A stretch of DNA of 7,151 bases, from NCBI GenBank assembly GCA_027001815.1, contig JALTLT010000085.1, positions 1 to 7,151 of the forward strand. Reading direction: 5' to 3'. The notes beneath the pieces are model-generated. The model did no database searches. It was not told the DNA's origin and was given only the letters and a program-made list of their open reading frames with translations. Below, piece by piece: positions 1-4,987 of the stretch. The stretch is from Gammaproteobacteria bacterium. Lineage in GTDB: Bacteria > Pseudomonadota > Gammaproteobacteria > JALTLT01. Positions within the stretch are counted from its first letter, which is position 1. The number at the start of each line of letters is the position of its first letter. The position numbers were made by a program, and so were the translations under genes.

Positions 1-300
1 ATCTACACCCGGGAGGGGAGGGTGTCGGCCTCCATCGGCGAGTGGGGGACGCTGCCCGGAAGGCTGTTCCGGCCCAAGGGGGTGGTGGTGGACGACGGGG
101 GGCAGGCGTGGGTCTCTGACGGCTACATGGGGGTCATCCAGGTGTTCGATGCCTCCACCCGTTTCAGCCATCTGCTGGGCGACCACGGGCGGCCTCACCT
201 CTTCGACACGCCTGCGGGGATCGCGCTGGACCCGCAGGGGAGGCTCTACGTCTGCGAGATGCTCGCGAACCGGGTGGGCGTCTACGCCGTGGGGGAGTGA
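1..300 (+). CDS. NHL-repeat beta-propeller protein, C-terminal fragment (5' end outside window)
   Basis: The frame is open from the first base and ends at TGA 298-300, giving the last 99 residues of a longer protein. Two NHL-type blades can be seen. One begins near residue 26 (RPKGVVVDDGGQAWVSD, then VIQVFD). The other begins near residue 70 (TPAGIALDPQGRLYVCE, then NRVGVYAV). The pattern P-x-G-hydrophobic-D-G-x-hydrophobic-V-D/E is typical of NHL repeats, which fold into extracytoplasmic beta-propellers that bind proteins or ligands. The start, any signal peptide and the total number of blades lie outside the window. The stop is 1 nt before the ATG of the 18-haem cytochrome gene, so the two are probably one operon and translationally coupled. 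A role as a scaffold or partner of that cytochrome is inferred from gene order only. Confidence 0.85.
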   Translation: MYTREGRVSASIGEWGTLPGRLFRPKGVVVDDGGQAWVSDGYMGVIQVFDASTRFSHLLGDHGRPHLFDTPAGIALDPQGRLYVCEMLANRVGVYAVGE

Positions 301-301
301 G

Positions 302-2734
302 ATGGCCTCCGCGCACCGCACCTTCTCCCTCCTGCTGCTCCTCCCGGGACTGGTGCTCCCCTCCGTGGCACAGGCGGCTCGGGAAGTCTCCCAGAGCCGG
401 GAGTGCGCGGCCTGCCACATCATGTGGTTGCCGGACTTCAAGCGCAAGGATGTGGAGGCGCTCATCCCCTATGAACCGAAGCCGGTGGTGGCGAGCGGCA
501 GGCAGGACGTCTCGAGCACCGAGCGCATGTGTTTCTCGTGTCACGACGGTTTCGTCCTCGACAGCCGGATGGTCTGGAAGGCAGGGGGGCACGGCCATCC
601 GGTCGGTGTAAAGCCTTCCGAAAAGGTGCAGTTGCCGATGAAGGACGGCAAGATCCTCTTTCCCCTCAACGAGGATGGAAAGATCTACTGTGGCACCTGC
701 CACAGTGCGCATGGAGTCTCGTGGGCGCAGAAGGAATCGCCGATCTTTCTGCGTGCTCCCAACATCGATTCGAGCTTCTGCCTCGCCTGTCACCTCAACC
801 GGTCCACGGGACCCGAGGAGGGAAATCACCCGGTATTCCGACATATGGAGACCTATCCCGAGCGTCTGCGGGAGGCGGGGGGCAAGTTCGGTCGCAAGGA
901 CGAGGTGATCTGCCAGAGCTGTCACACCCCTCACGGTGCCCAGGGGATCCCCCTGCTGCTGGTCGACAATCGGCAGGCGGAGCTGTGCGTGAGCTGCCAT
1001 CGGGACAAGGAGCAACTGCCGGGATCGCGTCACGATCTCACGGGGATACGGGGTGAAGTGCTCAATGCCAAGGGACAGAAGGTGGCCGAGTATGGCCCCT
1101 GCAGCGGATGTCATATCCTCCACGAGGCGAAAGAGGGGGCCCCTCTCTGGGGACGGATCACTCCCACCGGAGAAGATCCCGTTCGCTCCCTCTGCATGGA
1201 GTGTCACCGGGAGACCGGCATCGCCCGCCGCAAGCTGATCAAGGATCACAGCCATCCCACCAACGTCTCGATCGAACCGTTGCCCCTGGTGGTCGGAGAG
1301 GAAGGATGGAGCAGTCACCACCCTCTGGCGGATCTACGGCCCCTCCGTCCCATGCCCCTGTTCGATGCGGCGGGGCGCAAAGGGGGCGAGGGGGCGGACC
1401 GGGTCACCTGTCTCACCTGCCACGATCCCCACGTCTGGCGAGCCGGGGGGAGTCCGTCTGTCGCTCGTGTCCCTTCGCAGCCGCGCTCCACGGGGGATCG
1501 GTCGCCCAACCGCTGGGGCGAGGAGGGGGATGGCCAGAGCAGTTTCCTGCGTATCGGCCAGGGACGCGAGAGCAACCTCTGCATCAACTGCCACATCGAC
1601 AAGCGGGGGGTGATTTTCTCGAAGCACAACCTGGACGTGATGGGCGGGGAGTTGCGAGATGAACTGGAGCACATCTCCCCCGCCATACCCCACCGTGATC
1701 AGGGGGCGTGTGGTGCATGCCACCATGCCCACAACGGCAACGGTCCGCGCATGGCTGCCTGGAGCCGGAGGGCTGGCGAAGGGGCATCCGAATCCCTCTG
1801 TCGCGATTGTCACCGTCGGGGAGGGGTGGCCGAGAAGCGCCAGGTGGGGCGCCACTCCCATCCGTTGCTCGTTCGGGCCGACGAGGTGGGGGATGGTGTC
1901 ACCCGCCTGCCGCTCTTCGATATGGAGGGGCATCGTCGGGAGCTGGAGGGGGTGGTGGATTGCACGACCTGTCACGACCCCCATCAGTGGGATCCCCTTG
2001 CCCCCGCCTCCGTGGCGGGAGGTGACCCGAAGGTGGACGGGGACGCCACCAACAGTTTCCTCCGCCTCCCGGCGGCCCCATCACCGATGCTGTGTGCGGA
2101 GTGTCACGATGATCGCGCCCTGGTGGTGAGGACCGATCACGACATGCGTGTCACTGCTCCCGACGCGGTCAACCGGCGCGGACAAGGGGTGAGTAGCTCA
2201 GGGGTATGCGGCCAGTGTCATGCAGTCCATAACGCCTTTTTCGATGTGGCGCTGTGGGGGAGGATCCCCGGTGAGGCGCTGGATCGGCAGGAGTCCCTCT
2301 GCCGAAGCTGTCATCAGGAGGCGGGGGTGGCGGCTGCGAAGATCCCGGCGGAGGCCTATCACCCGCGCAAGGTGATCGTCTGGTCCAACCTCGCCCGCGA
2401 CCCCCTGGTGCCGGGGATGACGTTGCCCGATGTGCCGGTCTTCAATCTCCAGGGGGAGGCGGGGGTGGCGGGTGTGATCACCTGTTCGAGCTGTCACGAT
2501 CCCCATCGCTGGAATCCCCGTCTCGAAGCGCCGGGGGGAGGCCGCAACGAGGAGGGGGACGTGATGAGCAGCTTCCTGCGCAACGCCTCGAGCGCGGGGA
2601 TGGTGTGTGCCGACTGCCATGGTGCCGACGGCCTCTATCGCTACAAGTACTTCCATGGCAGGCAGTCACGGCAGCCCCACCCGCTCTACCGGGTGATCCC
2701 GCTGGAGCTGGAGGAAGAAGAGAAACACCGTTGA
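302..2734 (+). CDS. Exported 18-haem c-type cytochrome (doubled CXXCH motif family)
   Basis: This gene encodes 810 residues. The ATG at 302 is preferred over upstream in-frame starts because it follows the NHL stop by 1 nt, has a GGGGGAG ribosome site about 4 nt upstream, and begins a Sec signal peptide: a hydrophobic stretch at 8-22 and a likely cleavage after VAQA (residue 25). Eighteen CXXCH haem sites start at Cys 35, 77, 130, 160, 204, 229, 267, 298, 370, 427, 470, 500, 554, 598, 636, 667, 728 and 769. Blocks of about 170-180 residues recur, each with TCxTCHDPH, then SFLR, LCxxCH, CGxCHxxH and LCRxCH. No transmembrane segment is seen after the signal, and the tail is acidic (LELEEEEKHR). 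The paired CXXCH layout fits the Paired_CXXCH family of periplasmic or outer-surface electron carriers. The redox partner is unknown; a role in extracellular or anaerobic respiration is inference. Confidence 0.95.
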   Translation: MASAHRTFSLLLLLPGLVLPSVAQAAREVSQSRECAACHIMWLPDFKRKDVEALIPYEPKPVVASGRQDVSSTERMCFSCHDGFVLDSRMVWKAGGHGHPVGVKPSEKVQLPMKDGKILFPLNEDGKIYCGTCHSAHGVSWAQKESPIFLRAPNIDSSFCLACHLNRSTGPEEGNHPVFRHMETYPERLREAGGKFGRKDEVICQSCHTPHGAQGIPLLLVDNRQAELCVSCHRDKEQLPGSRHDLTGIRGEVLNAKGQKVAEYGPCSGCHILHEAKEGAPLWGRITPTGEDPVRSLCMECHRETGIARRKLIKDHSHPTNVSIEPLPLVVGEEGWSSHHPLADLRPLRPMPLFDAAGRKGGEGADRVTCLTCHDPHVWRAGGSPSVARVPSQPRSTGDRSPNRWGEEGDGQSSFLRIGQGRESNLCINCHIDKRGVIFSKHNLDVMGGELRDELEHISPAIPHRDQGACGACHHAHNGNGPRMAAWSRRAGEGASESLCRDCHRRGGVAEKRQVGRHSHPLLVRADEVGDGVTRLPLFDMEGHRRELEGVVDCTTCHDPHQWDPLAPASVAGGDPKVDGDATNSFLRLPAAPSPMLCAECHDDRALVVRTDHDMRVTAPDAVNRRGQGVSSSGVCGQCHAVHNAFFDVALWGRIPGEALDRQESLCRSCHQEAGVAAAKIPAEAYHPRKVIVWSNLARDPLVPGMTLPDVPVFNLQGEAGVAGVITCSSCHDPHRWNPRLEAPGGGRNEEGDVMSSFLRNASSAGMVCADCHGADGLYRYKYFHGRQSRQPHPLYRVIPLELEEEEKHR

Positions 2735-2754
2735 GGTGGAATCCCGCCGGGCTG

Positions 2755-2788
2755 CCGGCAGGATGTTGAAAAAGGCCGTCCTGGCCTT
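2755..2788. repeat. Dispersed palindromic intergenic repeat, copy 1
   Basis: These 34 bases begin CCGGCAGGATGTTGAAAAAG. They match the reverse complement of 4810-4843 at 32 of 34 positions. The copy sits in the 60-bp gap between the convergent cytochrome and cysZ genes. Just downstream, AGCCTGTCAG (2789-2798) also resembles an inner part of the large element at 4474-4843, so this may be an internally deleted relative of it. That last point is inference. Confidence 0.75.
2769..2788 (-). terminator. Rho-independent terminator of cysZ
   Basis: On the - strand, 6 nt after the cysZ stop, the stem AAGGCC, loop AGGAC and stem GGCCTT are followed by further T residues, giving a run of five T. This is a compact intrinsic terminator. 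In the + direction only two T follow the stem and then AGCC, so it should be weak for the cytochrome gene. Confidence 0.7.
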
Positions 2789-2794
2789 AGCCTG

Positions 2795-3535
2795 TCAGGT
2801 GGTTGACTCGTCGGAAAAGCATTCGACCCACATGGCCGTGGCACCGGCGACGGCTACCGGCATCACGAGAAAGTTGACGATGGGGATCATGGTGGCGGCG
2901 AGGGTCGCGCCACCAAAACCCAGGCTGAGCCAGCGCCGTCGTCCCAGCAGGCGGCGCTGATCCGGGAAACGGATGCCGTGGTTGGCCATGGGATAGTCGC
3001 TGTACTCCACCGCCAGCATCCAGGCGCTGAAGGCCATCCACAGAAAGGGCGCCACCATGTTGAGGCCGGGGACGAGAAACAGGAGCAGGAGTGGGATGGC
3101 ACGCGTGGCGAAGTAGGCGAGCTTGCGCAGCTCGTTGAGTATGGAGGGAATGAAGTCCGCGATCAGGGCGCCCATCGAACTGTGGTCCGAGGGGCGGCGG
3201 CCCGTGAGCTGGTGTTCGACCGCTTCCGCCAGCAGGCCGTTGAAGGGGGCGCCGATGATGTTGGCCACCACCGAGAAGGTGAAGAAGACGAACAGCGCCG
3301 CCGTGGCGGCAAACAGGGGCCAGAGCAGCCAGGAGATCCACTGCAGCCATTCGGGAATGCGGGCGTCCAGCCAGTCGACGAAGAGCGAGAACTGGTCGAA
3401 GGCGAACCACAGGAAGAGTCCGAACAGGAGGGCGTTGATCGAGAGGGGGATGAACACGAAGCGCCGGATTCCGGGGCGGGTGATCAGCTCAAGTCCGCGC
3501 AGCAGATAGTCTGCGCCTTCGGCGGCGGTAGCCAT
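2795..3535 (-). CDS. cysZ: CysZ-type sulfate permease (EI24 family)
   Basis: This gene encodes 246 residues, close to the roughly 250 of E. coli CysZ. The family forms an inner-membrane channel-like protein that brings in sulfate for cysteine synthesis. Family motifs appear in order: PGIRRF (21-26), PEWLQWISWLLWPL (61-74), ANIIGAPFNGLLAE (91-104), VPGLNMVAPFLWMAFSAWML (155-174), EYSDYPMANH (177-186), and MIPIVNFLVMPVAVAGATAM (216-235). Hydrophobic segments lie near 26-46, 67-92, 147-175 and 207-235. The frame stays open 100 codons upstream, but ATG 3535 is chosen because it matches the family N-terminus and has AGGGAG 7 nt upstream. It is transcribed against the cytochrome gene, divergent from a 60-residue membrane ORF, and carries its own promoter and terminator, so it appears to be a stand-alone housekeeping gene unrelated to the cytochromes. 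Confidence 0.93.
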   Translation of the reverse strand: MATAAEGADYLLRGLELITRPGIRRFVFIPLSINALLFGLFLWFAFDQFSLFVDWLDARIPEWLQWISWLLWPLFAATAALFVFFTFSVVANIIGAPFNGLLAEAVEHQLTGRRPSDHSSMGALIADFIPSILNELRKLAYFATRAIPLLLLFLVPGLNMVAPFLWMAFSAWMLAVEYSDYPMANHGIRFPDQRRLLGRRRWLSLGFGGATLAATMIPIVNFLVMPVAVAGATAMWVECFSDESTT

Positions 3536-3587
3536 CGGGATCTCCCTTGTGGGTGGATGGAAGGGGGCTGTCGTGCCTGACGGCCCC

Positions 3588-3615
3588 ATTCTACCCTTCC
3601 AGCAGGTCGTGGAAA
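3588..3615 (-). promoter_or_regulatory. Predicted sigma-70 promoter of cysZ
   Basis: On the - strand TTTCCA (3615-3610, 4 of 6 consensus) and TAGAAT (3593-3588, 5 of 6) are separated by 16 bp. This predicts a transcript start near 3581 and a 5' leader of about 46 nt before the cysZ ATG. The -35 hexamer lies inside the palindromic repeat at 3599-3679. No CysB site could be identified. Confidence 0.5.
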
Positions 3616-3679
3616 AACCGGGTTTTCCGTCCCCGGGTCGAAAAGGCCCATGGACGGACTCTTTCGACATCCTGCCAGG
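3599..3679. repeat. Diverged palindromic intergenic repeat, copy 2
   Basis: An 81-bp segment begins CCAGCAGGTCGTGGAAAAA and ends TTTCGACATCCTGCCAGG, so its ends are imperfect inverted repeats of each other. They resemble the ends of the repeat at 4810-4843 (CCAGCAGGATGTTGAAAAA on the opposite strand). It contains a near-perfect palindrome, GGAAAAACCGGGTTTTCC (3611-3628), and a short GAAAAGGCCC block. It lies between the divergent cysZ and the 60-residue ORF. Similarity is weaker than for copy 1. Confidence 0.5.
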
Positions 3680-3696
3680 TGCGACGATCGATCCTT

Positions 3697-3711
3697 GCCG
3701 GCGGAGCCGGC
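3697..3711 (+). other. GC-rich hairpin in the leader of the 60-residue ORF
   Basis: GCCGGC, loop GGA, GCCGGC forms a perfect 6-bp stem. It is followed by GGCGCCTGGCGCC (3709-3721), a second inverted repeat that overlaps its end. No T-run follows, so it is not an intrinsic terminator. It lies about 26 nt before the ORF start and could affect translation, but that is inference. Confidence 0.4.
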
Positions 3712-3737
3712 GCCTGGCGCCAACCGGGGTGAAGAGG

Positions 3738-3920
3738 ATGCAAGAGGTCAATCGTATCGCCTGGATGGTGATCTTTCTGGGCGGCGCGGCGTGGCTCGGA
3801 TGGCTGGGGTGGCGTGACGGCAGCGGGAATACCACAGGCTGGTTCCTGTTTACCAGCCTCTGGTCCGCGGTGTGCGGGATCGGCTACACCCTTGCCCACT
3901 GGTTCATCGGCAGGCGGTGA
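3738..3920 (+). CDS. Small two-helix membrane protein, 60 residues, unknown function
   Basis: I do not recognise this protein. ATG 3738 opens 60 residues ending HWFIGRR at TGA 3918-3920. Two hydrophobic segments are seen, about residues 7-25 (IAWMVIFLGGAAWLGWLGW) and 36-57 (WFLFTSLWSAVCGIGYTLAH), joined by a short polar turn RDGSGNTTG. The N-terminus is polar and the C-terminus ends in two arginines, which fits an inner-membrane hairpin with both ends in the cytoplasm. GAAGAGG abuts the ATG closely, while GGGG at 3726-3729 lies further up; an in-frame GTG at 3729 is an alternative start. Tryptophan content is high (7 of 60). It is divergent from cysZ, with no functional link visible. It could be a real small membrane protein or a chance hydrophobic frame. 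Confidence 0.5.
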   Translation: MQEVNRIAWMVIFLGGAAWLGWLGWRDGSGNTTGWFLFTSLWSAVCGIGYTLAHWFIGRR

Positions 3921-4188
3921 CCACCACGGTCTGCGCCACCGGTTCCGGATGCCGCCGGCTCTTCTACACTCTGAACAGGAGCCCGGAGAGCACCTTCGCC
4001 CACTTCCCGTGGAGCAGGCACATGGGGAGACGCTGGTACATCCGCCTGCCGGACACGGCGTGCCGACCGGCCATTCGAGAGGCAGAGGAGAGGGGGCGTC
4101 GGCGATCGCAGCATTCGTGGTGCCGTTTTCGGGGTTGTCTGCCGGAGGGTGCACGCCTTTGGAGGATGGAGATCGTGGAGGGATGGAG

Positions 4189-4299
4189 ATGAACGAGCAG
4201 TCCAGCAAGTTTCGCAAAAGCTGTGTCTGGTGCGCCTCCGCACTGGTCGCGCTGATCCCGCTGATCGTGTTTCTGATCTGGTGGTTCTTCTTCCGCTGA
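4189..4299 (+). CDS. Putative single-pass membrane microprotein, 36 residues
   Basis: I do not recognise this protein. ATG 4189 is preceded by GGAGGG (4177-4182) with 6 nt spacing, a good ribosome site. An ATG two codons earlier lies too close to that site. The product has a basic, polar N-terminus (MNEQSSKFRK), a CVWC pair at residues 12-15, and one continuous hydrophobic segment at about 16-35 ending IWWFFFR. This is the layout of a small single-pass inner-membrane protein. Two cysteines spaced C-x-x-C at the membrane edge could bind a metal or form a disulfide, but nothing else supports that. It is about 270 nt downstream of the 60-residue ORF and on the same strand. It may be a chance frame. 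Confidence 0.4.
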   Translation: MNEQSSKFRKSCVWCASALVALIPLIVFLIWWFFFR

Positions 4300-4473
4300 C
4301 GGAACCGGGACGTGAGGGGTCGTGACGTACGGAGAGGCGGTGCAGCTCTCCGCGGAGCGATCCTGTCCGTCGGGGAAGGGGAACGGAGCGTAGAGAAGAG
4401 CGGCGGGCGCGGGTGTCACACTCGGGACGGGGGCCGCAGCCGGGGGTGATGCGGGCTGCGATCTCAGCCGGTT
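4300..4473. other. Intergenic stretch with no recognised feature
   Basis: I see no convincing coding frame, terminator or promoter between the 36-residue ORF and the large inverted-repeat element. The sequence is GC-rich. Open frames that cross it on the - strand are shadows with no ribosome site or family resemblance. Confidence 0.5.
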
Positions 4474-4515
4474 CGGCAGGCTGTTGAAAGACACCGTTTC
4501 CCGCCAGCCTGTGCC

Positions 4516-4535
4516 GCGGTGCATGGATGCACCGC
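4516..4535. repeat. Perfect hairpin near left end of the nested element
   Basis: GCGGTGCA, loop TGGA, TGCACCGC gives an 8-bp stem with a 4-nt loop. It lies between the left terminal repeat and the 33-bp inverted repeat. Confidence 0.7.
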
Positions 4536-4587
4536 CGTTTTCAATGAAGCCAGCAGCCTGCCGGACTTCAAGCTGAATGTTACTCCG

Positions 4588-4699
4588 CCCCGAGAGGCGG
4601 AAAGGCCCTCCCGGGGGCGTTGGCGGCAGGGATGCCGCCGACGAGCCCCCAAGGATGGGTTCACGGCGTCCCCCGGGAGGGCCTTCCCGCCTCTCGGGG
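4588..4699. repeat. Inner 30-bp inverted repeat with central hairpin
   Basis: Left arm 4588-4617 starts CCCCGAGAGGCGGAAAGGCC and ends CCCGGGGG. Right arm 4670-4699 is its complement except at one position. The 52-nt spacer includes the stem-loop at 4618-4643 with an 11-bp stem containing one G-T pair. The whole forms the core of the large element. Confidence 0.85.
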
Positions 4700-4770
4700 C
4701 CCCGCGGAAAGCACCGGAAGCTGACCGCCTGTCAAAGTCTGACAGGCTGCTGGCCTCATTGAAAACGCGA

Positions 4771-4799
4771 GGAAGCCGGAAATCGCATTTTCGGCTTCC
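4771..4799. repeat. 13-bp hairpin with 3-nt loop
   Basis: GGAAGCCGGAAAT pairs with ATTTTCGGCTTCC across the loop CGC, with one G-T pair. It lies immediately left of the terminator-like hairpin in the nested element. Confidence 0.75.
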
Positions 4800-4802
4800 G
4801 GC

Positions 4803-4833
4803 GTTGAAAAAGGCCAGTACGGCCTTTTTCAAC
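4803..4833. terminator. Perfect bidirectional rho-independent terminator-like hairpin
   Basis: GTTGAAAAAGGCC, loop AGTAC, GGCCTTTTTCAAC gives a perfect 13-bp stem. GGCC is followed by five T on both strands, so it can stop transcription in either direction. It is the right end of the nested element and lies about 55 bp upstream of the first FNR box. It would insulate the respiratory promoter from upstream transcripts. Its sequence is shared with the cysZ terminator copy. Confidence 0.7.
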
Positions 4834-4888
4834 ATCCTGCTGGATCGGCTTTCCTGGCCACCAGGGTAAGGGCTTCCCTCTATCTCAT

Positions 4889-4902
4889 TTGATCTGTATC
4901 AA
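4889..4902 (+). promoter_or_regulatory. FNR/ANR-type box, upstream copy
   Basis: TTGATCTGTATCAA is a perfect match to the FNR consensus TTGAT-N4-ATCAA. Its centre lies 50 bp before that of the second box, that is at -91.5 from the predicted start. This is a distance at which upstream FNR or CRP dimers are known to act, and near the helical phase of the other box. Confidence 0.85.
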
Positions 4903-4938
4903 CAGCGCTGTCGAATATTCCCTTCCAAAACGGAGTTT

Positions 4939-4952
4939 TTGATCTGTATCAA
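4939..4952 (+). promoter_or_regulatory. FNR/ANR-type box, promoter-proximal copy
   Basis: This is a second perfect TTGATCTGTATCAA, identical to the upstream copy including the four central bases. Its centre (between 4945 and 4946) lies exactly 41.5 bp before a predicted start at 4987, the class II activator position. FNR-family regulators bind this site under oxygen limitation through a [4Fe-4S] cluster, so the downstream cytochromes are predicted to be induced anaerobically. Confidence 0.85.
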
Positions 4953-4956
4953 GATT

Positions 4957-4984
4957 GGGGAAATTAGGAGGTGCTAATTTTCCT
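4957..4984. promoter_or_regulatory. Inverted repeat over the -10 region, possible operator
   Basis: AAATTAG, spacer GAGGTG, CTAATTT (4961-4980) is a perfect 7-bp inverted repeat, extended by G-C and G-T pairs to 4957-4984. It covers the -10 element of the FNR promoter and reaches to just before the predicted start. It could be a repressor operator. The spacer contains AGGAGGTG, which resembles a ribosome site but no start codon follows at a proper distance. Confidence 0.45.
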
Positions 4985-4987
4985 TCC
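4972..4987 (+). promoter_or_regulatory. Predicted FNR-dependent promoter: extended -10 and start
   Basis: TGC followed by TAATTT (4975-4980) forms an extended -10 element, 22 bp after the second FNR box. Placing the box at -41.5 puts TAATTT at -12 to -7, with a start near 4987. No good -35 hexamer is seen, as expected for a class II activated promoter. Confidence 0.6.

Larger units (their letters stand above)
4474..4843. repeat. About 370-bp nested inverted-repeat element (MITE- or BIME-like), noncoding
   Basis: Both ends carry a 16-base terminal inverted repeat: CGGCAGGCTGTTGAAA at 4474-4489, matching the complement of 4827-4842 at 14 of 16. Inside, 4536-4568 pairs with 4735-4767 (30 of 33) and 4588-4617 pairs with 4670-4699 (29 of 30). 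The centre holds a hairpin at 4618-4643 (CGTTGGCGGCA, loop GGGA, TGCCGCCGACG). The flanks hold perfect or near-perfect hairpins at 4516-4535, 4771-4799 and 4803-4833. Open frames on both strands translate to similar peptides only because the DNA is symmetric, so I call it noncoding. No transposase and no clear target-site duplication is seen. It resembles mobile palindromic elements of gammaproteobacteria in general style; I cannot assign a named family. Confidence 0.75.

Noticed and set aside
164..1321. 385-codon open frame on the - strand
   Set aside because: It is the complement of the NHL and 18-haem genes, with no ribosome site or recognisable family.
3536..3835. 100-codon N-terminal extension of cysZ
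   Set aside because: It runs through the predicted promoter and a palindromic repeat and has no counterpart in the CysZ family, which starts at the ATG at 3535.
3942..3970. Possible promoter with TACACT as -10
   Set aside because: TACACT fits only 4 of 6 and no acceptable -35 lies 16-18 bp upstream.
4464..4869. Overlapping ORFs of 116 and 123 codons on opposite strands
   Set aside because: They lie in the nested inverted repeat and encode similar peptides only because the DNA is symmetric; no start signals or domain are present.
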